NCBI RefSeq assembly: GCF_033472595.1
Contig: NZ_CP137642.1
Span: 1,721,384-1,785,383 of the forward strand
DNA length: 64,000 bases
From: Methanoculleus receptaculi
Lineage (GTDB): Archaea; Halobacteriota; Methanomicrobia; Methanomicrobiales; Methanoculleaceae
Direction of reading: 5' to 3'
Made by a program: the position numbers and the translations under genes. The number at the start of each line of letters is the position of its first letter. Within the stretch, counting starts at the first letter, position 1. The notes beneath the pieces were generated by a model. The model searched no databases and was not told the DNA's origin. It worked only from the letters and a program-made list of their open reading frames with translations. Below, in pieces: positions 26,883 to 36,038 of the stretch.

Positions 26883-27291
26883 CCCTTACGACGAGATGTT
26901 TCGAAAGATCGAGCGACTGATGGAGCGGATCCTTAGCGATCTGCCCGATTACGACCCGAAGATCATCGGGTTTACCATCATCAGTGGGCCGATGGGAGAG
27001 GGTTTTTATCCCTACTTTTCCGAAGACAACTACGATGACCCCGAGGTTGAGGTGATCGAGGGGGATGACTGCATCTATATAACAACGGTGGCAAACGCCC
27101 TGGCGGACGGTGCACCCTACGTCACGTTCCATAAAAGATCTGTGACCCTCTGCACCGGCGGTGAGAGGGAGATGATAGTGGACCTCAATTGCGAGATAGA
27201 CCTGGTGCACAGTTCCTACAACGTGCAGCACGGTGTGATCGATGTTGTCTGCCGGAAAAAGGAGATGTCGGGAGAGACCCGCAGGCCTTGA
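26872..27291 (+). CDS. Small protein with Hsp20-like beta fold, function unknown
   Basis: 139 residues from the ATG at 26872; a GTG three codons earlier is an alternative. The N-terminal 35 residues are helical, followed by an acidic segment (YFSEDNYDDPEVEVIEGDD) and beta strands IYITTVANAL, VTFHKRSVTLCTGG, MIVDLNCEIDL and GVIDVVCRKK. The strand order resembles small heat-shock (alpha-crystallin) proteins, but the I-x-I tail motif is missing. It is translationally coupled to the preceding regulator. I cannot assign a function. Confidence 0.6.
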   Translation: MADNPYDEMFRKIERLMERILSDLPDYDPKIIGFTIISGPMGEGFYPYFSEDNYDDPEVEVIEGDDCIYITTVANALADGAPYVTFHKRSVTLCTGGEREMIVDLNCEIDLVHSSYNVQHGVIDVVCRKKEMSGETRRP

Positions 27292-27303
27292 ACCGCGTTA
27301 ATG

Positions 27304-27320
27304 TGGGGGCAAACCCCCCA
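27304..27320 (+). terminator. Possible hairpin after the Hsp20-like gene
   Basis: TGGGGG and CCCCCA form a 6-bp stem around a 5-nt loop, 12 nt after the stop codon. There is no T run after it, so its role in termination is doubtful. Confidence 0.3.
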
Positions 27321-27355
27321 AAGAACCTGTTTTCGTGATGGCACGCGAAGAGTGG

Positions 27356-27697
27356 TCACTCCTGATACTCTTCAAGGGCGAGTAGGTATATCCAGTCTAG
27401 AAGAATGGTGCACCCTTCCGGGTCGCATTCCCGGTCACAGCCGATGCAGGGGAGAACCTCCTCGCCGGCAAGGATGAGACCCGGGTCAACGGCGCGTTTC
27501 TTCGCCCTCAGGAGATATGTCTTGATCCCGTCACTGCGAAACTCGATCCGTTCGATCAAACCAGCATCCAGCAACCGCTTCACGATCCGGGAGCATTTCC
27601 TGCTGTCAATATCAAGGAGTTTCCAGAGATCGCTCTGGAGAACCCCTTCGCGGTGCGACTGGATGACGCCGAGTGCTTCTTCCTCCAGTTCAGACAT
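27356..27697 (-). CDS. Small HTH regulator with a C-terminal four-Cys cluster
   Basis: 113 residues. The first 65 form a winged helix of the Lrp/MarR kind (GVIQSHREGVLQSDLWKLLD, then SRKCSRIVKRLLDAGLIERI). The tail carries LPCIGCDRECDPEGC, a Cx2Cx3Cx4C set that could hold an iron-sulfur cluster or zinc and make DNA binding sense redox or metal state. An extra Cys lies in the recognition helix. It ends about 60 nt from the preceding convergent gene, and the LSm gene is 5 nt upstream of it in the same direction. Confidence 0.75.
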   Translation of the reverse strand: MSELEEEALGVIQSHREGVLQSDLWKLLDIDSRKCSRIVKRLLDAGLIERIEFRSDGIKTYLLRAKKRAVDPGLILAGEEVLPCIGCDRECDPEGCTILLDWIYLLALEEYQE

Positions 27698-27702
27698 GGT
27701 AA

Positions 27703-27939
27703 TCAGAGCAGGGGCGCAATGGTCAGTATATTGTTGCCGCGTATGACAACCGTTCCAAGAGCGCGGCCCCGCTGATCTCCGGTGTACTCTGTCGTCTCAT
27801 CCATGTGCAGGTTCAGGTGCTCGTCGACCGCCACGAGCCTTCCTTTGAGTTTCCTGCCGTCATCCTTGATCTCGACGACGATTTTAGAGTCCACAAGCGA
27901 AAAAACCTTCTTTACGGGGAGTACAATGCCATTAACCAT
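27703..27939 (-). CDS. LSm-like archaeal Sm protein
   Basis: 78 residues. Sm1 is seen as DSKIVVEIKDDGRKLKGRLVAVDEHLNLHM and Sm2 as GTVVIRGNNILTIAP; RGxxIL-type residues bind uridine-rich RNA in the ring. It is transcribed with the Cys-cluster regulator (5 nt apart). An A/T-rich TATA region (CATATAAG) lies just upstream. Archaeal Sm proteins form heptamers; other LSm genes may exist elsewhere. Confidence 0.88.
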   Translation of the reverse strand: MVNGIVLPVKKVFSLVDSKIVVEIKDDGRKLKGRLVAVDEHLNLHMDETTEYTGDQRGRALGTVVIRGNNILTIAPLL

Positions 27940-28201
27940 CTGTTCTTATATGGTTATATTCGCTCATTAAGGTTTCCTTCAGTCTCGCCCCTCTGAAAAG
28001 AGGCCATCAAACCAACAATTCTACCGTCGTGGTGGATCCCTGATCAAGATCCTGCTTTCTGCCCCTGCAACGACCAACGTGAGAATCGTCCCTCACTGCC
28101 CACCCCCCTCGAGAGGGCGGCTGGTCAGCCGCAAAAAGACGTTCCGCACGGTGGTGATTCGAGGGTATCACAAGCCATGAGCAAAACTGGTTTGAAAGGG
28201 A
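27940..28201. other. Gap before the aldehyde dehydrogenase gene
   Basis: 262 nt. It holds the LSm promoter at its left end, then no recognisable gene. The stretch CCCCCCTCGAGAGGGCGGC at 28105-28123 is reminiscent of the dispersed element but too degraded to call. Confidence 0.4.
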
Positions 28202-29632
28202 CTACAACCGAACCAGCACGGCCTTTCCCTCGGTGTAGTCCTCAAGCGCTCTGCTGCCGTTCTCCCTGCCGATGCCGCTTGCCTTCGTCCCGCCAAACGG
28301 CACCTCCGGTGGAATCCTGAGATGCTGGTTGACCCAGACTATTCCGGCCTCGAGGTCCTCCGCCGCCCTGGCGATCACCTCCGGGTTCTGCGTCCACACC
28401 GACGCACCGAGGCCGTAACGACTGCTGTTTGCGCGCTCAATCGCCTCGTCCAGGTCATGGACAGCAGCGATCGGCAGCACCGGGCCGAAGACCTCCTCGG
28501 TGAAGAGGGGTGAGTCGTGTGGAAGACCGGTGACAAGTGTCGGCAGGTAGAAGTTGCCATCTCTCAACGCCTCTCCCCCTGGCGGCCGACCGCCCGTGAT
28601 AATCTCTCCCTCGCCGCGTTCCCGCACGGCATCCACCAGACCGGCGATCCTCTCAAGACCCTCGCGGTTGTTCATCGGGCCCATATCGACACCGCGGTCG
28701 ATCCCGTTCCCGACAACGATCTTCTCGACCCTCGTCTTCAATCGGCGGATGAACTCATCCGCGATCGAGTCAAAGATGTATAGCCTCTTTACCGCCGTGC
28801 AGACCTGACCGCAGTTGTAGAATCGTCCCCTGATGACACCTTCAACGGCTGCAGGAATATCAACATCGTCACAGACGATCATCGGGTCGCTCCCCCCGAG
28901 TTCCAGCATGAGGTGTTTCATAGCGGGGGCGGCATCCATCGCGACCTCACGCCCTGTCTCGACCGCGCCGGTGAACGAGACCTTCCGGATTGCCGGGTTT
29001 CTCGCGATCTCCCGGCCGACCGTCTCTCCCGAACCCGTGACGACGTTTAAAACCCCCGGTGGGAGACCGGCCTCCTCCAGGATCTCCGCGAGTCGCAGGC
29101 AGGTCAGCGGAGCCGTGCTGGCTGGTTTTACGACCATGGTGTTTCCCGCCGTCAGCGCTGCACCGATCTTCCAGCCCATGATGATCGCCGGCATGTTCCA
29201 GGGGATGATCGCGCCGCAGGTGCCGAGCGGCCTTCTGATGACGGTGGCGCGGCCGTAGCCCCTGAGGTCCATGAACTCTCCCTGCAGCCCCGCTGAAAGA
29301 GCATAGTAATACTCCAGGATGTTTGCAAACCCGTTGATCTCATCGATCGCCTCGCGGATGGGTTTTCCCTGTTCGGCGGTCAGGAGAGCCCCGAGCTCGG
29401 CATTCCTTCGGCGAACCTCCTCAGCCGCAGAGAAGAGAATCTTTGCCCGAACCCTGGGCTCTTTTGCGGCCCAGTCTGAAAACGCCTCCCGGGCCGCCTC
29501 CACCGCGGCCCTGACATCATCCTCCACGCCGAGCTGTGCCTGGTCAACAACCTCTCCCGTGGCAGGGTTGTGCACCGGAAAGACCTTCCCGGAGACCGAG
29601 TCGCACCACTCGCCGTTGATCAACATCTTCAT
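28202..29632 (-). CDS. NAD(P)-dependent aldehyde dehydrogenase
   Basis: 476 residues from the ATG at 29632 (MKMLINGEW); a longer frame to 29704 overlaps the upstream MFS gene. Standard ALDH landmarks: IIPWNMPAIIMGWKIGAALT, VTGSGETVGREI, the catalytic Glu in LMLELGGSDPMIV and the catalytic Cys in NCGQVCTAVKRLY, then EVFGPVLPIAAV. Lactaldehyde dehydrogenase (CofA) for F420 side-chain synthesis belongs to this family and is plausible given the nearby F420 genes, but succinate-semialdehyde or other aldehydes are equally possible. Confidence 0.85.
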   Translation of the reverse strand: MKMLINGEWCDSVSGKVFPVHNPATGEVVDQAQLGVEDDVRAAVEAAREAFSDWAAKEPRVRAKILFSAAEEVRRRNAELGALLTAEQGKPIREAIDEINGFANILEYYYALSAGLQGEFMDLRGYGRATVIRRPLGTCGAIIPWNMPAIIMGWKIGAALTAGNTMVVKPASTAPLTCLRLAEILEEAGLPPGVLNVVTGSGETVGREIARNPAIRKVSFTGAVETGREVAMDAAPAMKHLMLELGGSDPMIVCDDVDIPAAVEGVIRGRFYNCGQVCTAVKRLYIFDSIADEFIRRLKTRVEKIVVGNGIDRGVDMGPMNNREGLERIAGLVDAVRERGEGEIITGGRPPGGEALRDGNFYLPTLVTGLPHDSPLFTEEVFGPVLPIAAVHDLDEAIERANSSRYGLGASVWTQNPEVIARAAEDLEAGIVWVNQHLRIPPEVPFGGTKASGIGRENGSRALEDYTEGKAVLVRL

Positions 29633-29672
29633 ACGTGATCCTATCGGCAGGAGCGGTAATATGCGCTCCGGG

Positions 29673-30740
29673 TCAACCACGGTATTCGCACCGGCACCTG
29701 CCAATGGGGACGGCCGCTGCCGCCACCATCACTGCCAGTAGGAGGAACGCCGGCAAAAACCCGAACCATCCGGCGACTCCGCCGGCAAGGGCAGAGAGGA
29801 TGGTGAATCCAGCGTATGAGGCGGTGTTGAAGAGTCCGGTCATCACCCCCTGCTGGATCCCGGTCTCCGCCAGGAACGCAAGAACCGCGACTATGGTCAC
29901 CCCGGAGAGAGCGCCGATGACCGGAAAAGCATAGGGCGTGACGCAGCCCGCAGCGACCGCCGGCGCCATCAATAGCGCGGACGCCCGGATTGCCGGGACC
30001 GACCGGAAGTTGAAGCGTGGTGCGACGAGAACGGCACCAACGGTTGCGATGTTGATGGTTGCAAGCTGGAGGGCAATCACCGTTGAGTCGTTCCCTGTGT
30101 AGCCGGGATATATGGCAGCCACCGCCCCCGTCACCCCCACCAGGATCATCACCGCAACAAAGAGCCAGAAGTAGTTTCGCACGATGCCTCCAGCATCTGC
30201 CCTCACAAAACCGGCACGTTCGCCCTCCCTGACCGCGACGCTCATTGCGGTTGCGGGGACGGCAAGCGCTGTAAAGACCGCAATCCCGGCAAGATGGTTC
30301 TCAAATACTGAATCGAGCCAGCCCGCTGCGAGTAGACCGACGACCAGCCCCAGGTTCAGGGCCGCCATGACGTAACCGCTCTCACGGGCACCCGAGGGCT
30401 GCGAATTTGTCCATGCAAGTGTTGCCGAGAGGAAGATTCCGCCGCCGATCCCCTCGATGACGCGGCAGAGGATGAGCGGGAGGCCGAAAGGAGAGAGAAT
30501 GAGCAGGATGCCGCTTGCAAGCGTCAGGAGGAGACCGGCACGGATGAGCGTCACGCTGCCTATCCGGTCGCTTGCGTAACCGGCCGGCAGCACAGCAACA
30601 AAAGCACCAAGAAAGTACGCAGAGTAGACCGCACCCTGGAGTGCCGCCCCTTCGGCAAAATCGGGGAGGACGGGGACGACAGCGTTTGAGAGCGCCATCA
30701 CCACAAATATACCGAGCAGGAGGGTGAATCTCTGCAGCAT
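29673..30740 (-). CDS. MFS transporter, small
   Basis: 355 residues, about twelve hydrophobic segments, shorter than the usual 400. The loop after helix 2 reads PAGYASDRIGSV (family form GxxxDRxGR), and FLSATLAWTNSQP lies in helix 4-5. It is 1 nt from the aCPSF1 gene and about 40 nt from the aldehyde dehydrogenase gene, so it is probably in their transcript. Substrate unknown. Confidence 0.8.
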   Translation of the reverse strand: MLQRFTLLLGIFVVMALSNAVVPVLPDFAEGAALQGAVYSAYFLGAFVAVLPAGYASDRIGSVTLIRAGLLLTLASGILLILSPFGLPLILCRVIEGIGGGIFLSATLAWTNSQPSGARESGYVMAALNLGLVVGLLAAGWLDSVFENHLAGIAVFTALAVPATAMSVAVREGERAGFVRADAGGIVRNYFWLFVAVMILVGVTGAVAAIYPGYTGNDSTVIALQLATINIATVGAVLVAPRFNFRSVPAIRASALLMAPAVAAGCVTPYAFPVIGALSGVTIVAVLAFLAETGIQQGVMTGLFNTASYAGFTILSALAGGVAGWFGFLPAFLLLAVMVAAAAVPIGRCRCEYRG

Positions 30741-30741
30741 C

Positions 30742-32634
30742 CTAGAACATGCGGTATGTCTCGAGGTTCAATGGAGAATGGGTCTCGATACGGTAGCGCT
30801 TGTAGATGGAACTTGCAAGATCGAGGGTCTTGTTCTCGTCACCGTGTATGGTGAAGATCTTCTCCGGCCGCGGCTGGAGGTGGGCGACATAGTTCATCAG
30901 CTGTTTGCGATCGGAGTGGCCGGAGAACCCGTCGACCGTGACTATCTCAAGATTGATCACTATCGTATCGCGCCAGCCAAGCGGGATCTCGCGCCATCCC
31001 TTCTGGATCCGCCGCCCGAGCGTTCCCTCCGCCTGGTAACCGACGAAGATAAGCGAGTTGCGCTCATCAGGGCCAAGCGCCTTGAGGTATTCCATCACCG
31101 GCCCGCCGTTCAACATGCCGCTCGTGGTGATGATGACGCAGGGTTCACCTGTGATCACCCGCTCGCGGAGATCGGGGGAGTCCACCTGGACAAAGGCCTC
31201 CGAGAGGAAGGGGTTCAGCCCTTCCCGGAAGATCTGGTTCCTGAGATCGCTGTTGAGATACTCCGGGTATGTCGTGTGGATAGCCGTTGCCTCCTTTATC
31301 ATACCATCGAGATAGATCTTCATCGGCGGGAGTTTCTGCCGCCGGATTCCCTCTTCCAGGGCGAGCATTACCTCCTGCGACCGTCCGACGGCGAACGCCG
31401 GGATGATCACCTTGCCGCCGCGGCCTATGGTCTCGGAGACCTTCTCATAGAGTTTCTCTTCTGCCTCCTTCCTCTGGGGCTGGATATCGTTTGACCCGCC
31501 GTAGGTGCTCTCCATGAATAATGTCTCAAGACGCGGGAACGACGAGACCGCGGGAGAGAAGAGCCTGGTCTTCTGGTAGTTGAAATCCCCGGTGAACCCT
31601 ATGTTATAGAGTCCATCGCCGACATGGAAGTGTGCGATCGCCGAACCCAGGATGTGCCCGGCGTTATGGAAGGTGAGCTTTATGTCGGGAGCGATATCGG
31701 TCACACTGCCGTAGTTGAGGGTTATGGAGTGCTTGATGTAGGCCTTCACCTCATTCGAGGTGTAGGGGATCCTGTCCGTCTCCTTCCTGACGACGTCAAT
31801 GTAATCGAGTTGGAGCATCGCCGCCAGGTCCCTTGTCGGCGGGGTCGAGTAGACCGGCCCCTCGTAGCCATACTTGTAGAGGAGCGGCACCAGCGCACAG
31901 TGGTCAAGGTGTGCGTGTGTGACCACAACAGCATCGAGCGTGTCAAGCGGGTAGATCTCGGGCACGTAGAGGTAAGGTGTCCCGTTTGTGGTGCTGCCGG
32001 GCTTCTCCCCGCAGTCAACCAGGACCTTGCTCTCCGGCGTCGAGATCAGGAACGCGGCACGGCCGACCTCACGGCAGCACCCGAGGGTGGTGACCCGCAG
32101 CCACTGGTCCTTGCTCGTGACCTCCCGGTGGATGCGGCGCCCGATCTTTCGGAGGAACATTTTCCGCTCATCCTTAACCGAGCGGAGATAGGCACGGATC
32201 TGCTTGACCGTCGAACTCTCGATGGGCGGTGTCCGGACGACCTTGGGCGTCCAGCCGATCTGTTTTGTGATCTCGCGGAGGGTTGCCCCGTTCTTCCCGA
32301 TGACAACACCCGGTTTCTCAGCCTCGATCAGCACCTCGCCGGTCTCCGGGTCGAAGAAGATCTCGGTGATCCCTGCGTTCTCCTGCACAACCGCACGGAT
32401 CTCCTGCGCCGCCCGCTCAGGGTCTTCAAGGATATTCGGGCGCACGACTATACGTTTCCTGAGATCCCGTGCCAGTATCTTTATAAGGTCCGCCTGATCG
32501 GCGAACTGTTTTGGATCATCGGTATATATGACGAGCTCGGGGCCCTCGAACTCGACGTCAGAGACCGTAATCCCGCCAGGAACAATCCTGTTAATCTGCT
32601 CCTTGAGCTCCTGGAGTTTGTCTTCAATAACCAT
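30742..32634 (-). CDS. aCPSF1, KH-domain beta-CASP ribonuclease
   Basis: 630 residues, the archaeal CPSF73 relative that cleaves RNA 3' ends and acts as a transcription termination factor. N-terminal KH domains (VVIGKNGATLREITKQIGW is the second KH loop), then a metallo-beta-lactamase core with THAHLDHCALVPLL and HNAGHILGSA, and the beta-CASP domain with VIIPAFAVGRSQEVML and VDGFSGHSDRKQLM. All zinc ligands look intact. It lies 21 nt after psmB, a pairing of RNA and protein turnover genes, and 1 nt before an MFS gene. Confidence 0.95.
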   Translation of the reverse strand: MVIEDKLQELKEQINRIVPGGITVSDVEFEGPELVIYTDDPKQFADQADLIKILARDLRKRIVVRPNILEDPERAAQEIRAVVQENAGITEIFFDPETGEVLIEAEKPGVVIGKNGATLREITKQIGWTPKVVRTPPIESSTVKQIRAYLRSVKDERKMFLRKIGRRIHREVTSKDQWLRVTTLGCCREVGRAAFLISTPESKVLVDCGEKPGSTTNGTPYLYVPEIYPLDTLDAVVVTHAHLDHCALVPLLYKYGYEGPVYSTPPTRDLAAMLQLDYIDVVRKETDRIPYTSNEVKAYIKHSITLNYGSVTDIAPDIKLTFHNAGHILGSAIAHFHVGDGLYNIGFTGDFNYQKTRLFSPAVSSFPRLETLFMESTYGGSNDIQPQRKEAEEKLYEKVSETIGRGGKVIIPAFAVGRSQEVMLALEEGIRRQKLPPMKIYLDGMIKEATAIHTTYPEYLNSDLRNQIFREGLNPFLSEAFVQVDSPDLRERVITGEPCVIITTSGMLNGGPVMEYLKALGPDERNSLIFVGYQAEGTLGRRIQKGWREIPLGWRDTIVINLEIVTVDGFSGHSDRKQLMNYVAHLQPRPEKIFTIHGDENKTLDLASSIYKRYRIETHSPLNLETYRMF

Positions 32635-32655
32635 TAAGACCGTCCTGAAAAAATG

Positions 32656-33300
32656 TCAGGCTGCAGGGCGGGCTTCAGATGGTTCATACAGTCCGCCCAG
32701 GATGCGTTCTTCGTATTTGTCTTTCGTGATCACGACCACCATGATATCCTCCCCGGATGCGGAGTCCCGGCGCATCGCAGAACGAACGGCACGAACAGCC
32801 AGGTCTTTTGCCGCATCCTCCTTCATCTCCGGACGATACTGGTCCTCGAGCACACCGTAGGCGAATGGAGACCCCGAGCCGGTGGCAACGATCTCGTCCT
32901 CTCTGGTCGCCCCGCCAAGGGCATCGACCGAGTAGATGCTAGGCCCCTCGTCATCGAAACCGCCCATCAGGAGCTGGACGTAGTATGGGTAGTAGCGGTT
33001 CTGGTTCAGGTAGTTTGAAAGCAGCGTCGAGGCTGCACCTACAGACATGGTCTTTCCGCGGCGCATCTCAAAGAGGTTGCACTCAACCTGCATTATCCTG
33101 ACGAGCTGCTGCGCATCGCCGACGCCTCCAGCGGTGGTCAGACCGATCCTTGGCGTGATCTGGTAGATCTTCTTGGCTCGCTTGCTTGCTATCATGTTGC
33201 CCATCGTCGCCCGCATCTCGGTTGCAAGCACCACGCCACGGTCGAAGATCAGCCCTACGGTTGTTGTACCTTTCATAATCTCATGGGAAATATCAGGCAT
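32656..33300 (-). CDS. psmB: Proteasome subunit beta (precursor)
   Basis: 214 residues from the ATG at 33300; a GTG-type start at 33321 is less likely. The propeptide is [11 protein letters not shown], and autocleavage before TTTVG exposes the catalytic Thr1. Asp and Lys of the active site are seen in [15 protein letters not shown] and [26 protein letters not shown] is the conserved later stretch. The mature protein forms the inner rings of the 20S proteasome; psmA is not in the window. A palindromic TATA-like ATAAATTTAT lies at 33376-33385. Confidence 0.95.
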   Translation of the reverse strand: MPDISHEIMKGTTTVGLIFDRGVVLATEMRATMGNMIASKRAKKIYQITPRIGLTTAGGVGDAQQLVRIMQVECNLFEMRRGKTMSVGAASTLLSNYLNQNRYYPYYVQLLMGGFDDEGPSIYSVDALGGATREDEIVATGSGSPFAYGVLEDQYRPEMKEDAAKDLAVRAVRSAMRRDSASGEDIMVVVITKDKYEERILGGLYEPSEARPAA

Positions 33301-33447
33301 TGAAACACCCCTTAAAACCATTAAAACGCTTTATCTCGCCCACAAGCGGTTAAGCGTATGGTGATATGTTAAATCATAAATTTATCGCCGCATCCTAAAA
33401 CAGATGCAACAGATACAGGCATCCATAAGGTATATGGACGTTATACT

Positions 33448-34308
33448 TTAACTCTTTCGCAGGTCCTGCCGCTCGGGCAGCAGGACCTTGATCAACTCAC
33501 GGTCAAACAGCATCCCGACAAGCCGCCTGTTCCCGTTGATCACCGGGAGCTGGTCGACCCTTGCCCGCCTCATCTTGAGGGCGCATTCGCTGACCTCGGC
33601 GTTGAGGGGGACGGCAAGAACGTTCCTGACCATCGCCTTCTTAACAGGAATCGGAAGCAGCTGGATCCTGGAGATTCCGTAACTGATGGTGTGCAGGTCC
33701 CGGATGCTCTCCCATGTCCATTCGTCGTCGTCTGTACCGTTTGAGAAGTCGCTTACCTCTATGCCGTCCTCGATGCGCGAATGTCGGATCAGGTCGCGTT
33801 CCGATATGATTCCGCTGAGCGTGCCATCCTCCATCAGGATAGGTATGGCGTCGTAGCCCGAGATCTCCATGATCCTCCCGACAAGCGTGAGAGGGGTCTC
33901 TTCCCAGAGCGCATACGTCCTGCTGACGAAGTTGCCCTTGATGGGGGTGGTGATACGCATCTGGGCTATGGCGTTGATCAGGTCAGCCACACTGAGGATC
34001 CCGACAAGCGCTCCATCCTCGATGACCGGGAGCCTCCTTATGTTGTTCCGCACAAGCAGCTGTGCCGCCTCTGAGATGGGAGCATCTGGCCTGATAACAA
34101 CCGGATCGGGTGTCATCAAGAGGCCGAGCTGGGTCTCTTCCGCCTTACGGAGGAGGTCTTTGCGGGTTATAATACCGACGAGTTCACCCTCCTTCAAGAC
34201 CGGGACGCCACTGATGCCTGTGCGTTTTAATATGCGCAGAACGTCATCCCGGTTGCCGGGGATCTCGACGCAGACAACGTCGGTCACCATGAAGTCCCGG
34301 ACTGACAT
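33448..34308 (-). CDS. Four-CBS-domain regulatory protein
   Basis: 286 residues made almost wholly of four CBS motifs in two pairs. Typical repeats are GISGVPVLKEGELVGIITRKDLL, RRLPVIEDGALVGILSVADL, YDAIPILMEDGTLSGIISERDL and VDQLPVINGNRRLVGMLFDREL (cited only as far as each shows the pattern). Such pairs bind adenosyl compounds (AMP, ATP, SAM) and sense energy state. No catalytic domain is attached. It lies 14 nt after a Usp gene, another nucleotide-sensing family. Partner unknown. Confidence 0.88.
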   Translation of the reverse strand: MSVRDFMVTDVVCVEIPGNRDDVLRILKRTGISGVPVLKEGELVGIITRKDLLRKAEETQLGLLMTPDPVVIRPDAPISEAAQLLVRNNIRRLPVIEDGALVGILSVADLINAIAQMRITTPIKGNFVSRTYALWEETPLTLVGRIMEISGYDAIPILMEDGTLSGIISERDLIRHSRIEDGIEVSDFSNGTDDDEWTWESIRDLHTISYGISRIQLLPIPVKKAMVRNVLAVPLNAEVSECALKMRRARVDQLPVINGNRRLVGMLFDRELIKVLLPERQDLRKS

Positions 34309-34322
34309 CTGCTCGGGCGAGG

Positions 34323-34751
34323 TTATGATCTCACCACCATCGTTGTGACAGGACTGTTTCGCACCACGTAGTCGGTTGCGCTTCCGAGCAGGAGACGATC
34401 GACACCGCTCTTCCCGTATGAGCCAAGGACGATGAGGTCGGCACCAAGTTCCTCTGCCATGGAGACGATCTGGGATCCCACGTGCCCCTGGCGGAGATGG
34501 GGGGTCAGCGGAATACCTGCTGCATCTGCTTTCTTTCGGGCCGCTTCGAGGATCTCTTCACCCTCTTTCTGCAGGACACTGTATATTATCTCGAGTGTGC
34601 TGTCCATGGGAAGAGATGAAAAGAGCCCCGATTCGACCACATACACAACATGAGCCTCGGCTTTCCAGGCACCGGCCTCAGCGAGAGCAGCCTCGAAAGC
34701 CCGGTCGGCCTGTTCTGAGCCATCTATAGCAACAAGTATTTTACGGAACAT
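34323..34751 (-). CDS. Universal stress protein (UspA family)
   Basis: 142 residues from the ATG at 34751 (MFRKILVAIDGSEQADRAF). The ATP-binding motif of the family is present as LIVLGSYGKSGVDRLLLGS followed by SPVTTMVV. A hydrophobic-amphipathic middle (VVESGLFSSLPMDSTLEII) fits the usual fold. It precedes the CBS protein by 14 nt and follows the amidohydrolase by 36 nt on the same strand. Function in methanogens is not established. Confidence 0.9.
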   Translation of the reverse strand: MFRKILVAIDGSEQADRAFEAALAEAGAWKAEAHVVYVVESGLFSSLPMDSTLEIIYSVLQKEGEEILEAARKKADAAGIPLTPHLRQGHVGSQIVSMAEELGADLIVLGSYGKSGVDRLLLGSATDYVVRNSPVTTMVVRS

Positions 34752-34787
34752 ACACACCACGCAGAACAGATACTGCGTATCTGGTTT

Positions 34788-35834
34788 CTATTGCAGGGTT
34801 AAAATATTTTGGCCGATCGATGAAGAATCCAGCCGTTTTACAATGGTCGCACGGATGTCCCTGCTGAAGGAGAGGTTGCCCTTCGACGGATCTATTACCA
34901 GGAAATGTGTTTTCTGCCCTTCTTCAAGGTATCCAGAGACCCCGGCAAGCCTCGCGCCTGCGATCGCGGCGCGGAGGATCTCTTCCGGGGATGCACGATA
35001 GACGGTTGCGGTAAACGCCATCTCCTGGAGCATATCTGGCTGAACAAACATCACGTTGTCCGTCCCGAGGTAAAGGGTGCCGCCGAGTTCGATAATGCGC
35101 GCGATCGGTGGGTGGGCGGGTGATCTCGTGACGCCGAGCACCCAGTTTGACCTGGGGCAGACGGCGACCGGTATTCCCATATCGACGATCCTGCGCATTT
35201 GCGCATCTGTTGCGTGGGTGCAGTGAACGAGCAGGTCGGGTTCAAATGCGAGCGCCTCGTCGATGTCGTCCGGGTTCTTCTCCCCGGCATGGAATGCGAC
35301 AAGTTTCCCTGCGGCACGCGCTGTTCTCACGATCTCTTCAGCGTTTTTCACGTCATGAACACTGCTGATCCCCGCCCCGTCACCGACCGTCTCTCCTCCA
35401 TCGCGGCCCAGGATGACCGGGAAACAGTCAAGCCCCGCTGCCGCATCGCGCAGTGCCGCAACGCCATCAGCCCCGCCTTCCCTGAAGTCGGCAAACCCGG
35501 CCGTCCCGGTTGCCATCATGGTGGTGATGCTCGCGCGCATCCCCCTGACCAGATCGGCGCGCGGGGTTGCTGCAAGGATCCGGTGCTTCAAACCGTTCGG
35601 CGGTTTGACCAGCCCGGCCAGGCTTCCACGGGCCGGGATGTCCATCGCGACGGTGTCCCCGAGATGGGTGTGGGCGTTGAAGAAGGCCGGCACGATCCAG
35701 AGACCGGACGTCCGTGAGACGGGCTCTATCGAGGTGATGATACCACCCGAGACGGTTATACTGACGTCCTCTTCCAGGAGTTCTTCGCCGAGGAGCGCCC
35801 GGCCGGTGATGACGCAATCTTCAGGCTGCCGCAT
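34788..35834 (-). CDS. Amidohydrolase-family protein
   Basis: 348 residues of the metal-dependent hydrolase superfamily (cytosine/S-adenosylhomocysteine deaminase branch). Metal ligands: HTH in VPAFFNAHTHLGDT, a His in VAFHAGEK, a His in LLVHCTHATD and the Asp in GGTLYLGTDNVMF. The family deaminates or hydrolyses ring amines; the substrate is not evident. It is shorter than typical MTA/SAH deaminases (about 420). It is divergent from the Sec61 beta gene, which shares a 45-nt promoter region. Confidence 0.75.
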   Translation of the reverse strand: MRQPEDCVITGRALLGEELLEEDVSITVSGGIITSIEPVSRTSGLWIVPAFFNAHTHLGDTVAMDIPARGSLAGLVKPPNGLKHRILAATPRADLVRGMRASITTMMATGTAGFADFREGGADGVAALRDAAAGLDCFPVILGRDGGETVGDGAGISSVHDVKNAEEIVRTARAAGKLVAFHAGEKNPDDIDEALAFEPDLLVHCTHATDAQMRRIVDMGIPVAVCPRSNWVLGVTRSPAHPPIARIIELGGTLYLGTDNVMFVQPDMLQEMAFTATVYRASPEEILRAAIAGARLAGVSGYLEEGQKTHFLVIDPSKGNLSFSRDIRATIVKRLDSSSIGQNILTLQ

Positions 35835-35848
35835 TGGTTCAACCTCGG

Positions 35849-35857
35849 TTTTATATA
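35849..35857 (+). promoter_or_regulatory. TATA box of the Sec61 beta gene
   Basis: TTTTATATA lies about 25 nt before the ATG at 35880, so the mRNA is expected to be leaderless or nearly so. The amidohydrolase gene starts at 35834 in the other direction. Confidence 0.55.
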
Positions 35858-35879
35858 TTGCAAATGATAATTATCTGGT

Positions 35880-36038
35880 ATGGCAAAAAAATCTGGCGGG
35901 AGACTGGTATCCTCTGCCGGCCTGGTCAATTACTACGACAGCGACGACCACCGGGCCATCCATATCAGCCCGACAGCCGTTCTTGTGATAGCCCTCGCGA
36001 CCGGAGTGGCAGTTTATATACTAAATCTCCTCTTCTAA
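35880..36038 (+). CDS. Preprotein translocase subunit Sec61 beta
   Basis: 52 residues, the small tail-anchored subunit of the SecYEG/Sec61 channel. The pattern is characteristic: MAKKSGGRLVSSAGLVNYYD, then DDHRAIHISPTAVL, and one C-terminal membrane helix (ALATGVAVYILNLLF). Archaeal SecG-beta proteins have just this length. Its stop overlaps the end of the convergent cofE by 4 nt. It is easily missed because of its size. Confidence 0.92.
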   Translation: MAKKSGGRLVSSAGLVNYYDSDDHRAIHISPTAVLVIALATGVAVYILNLLF

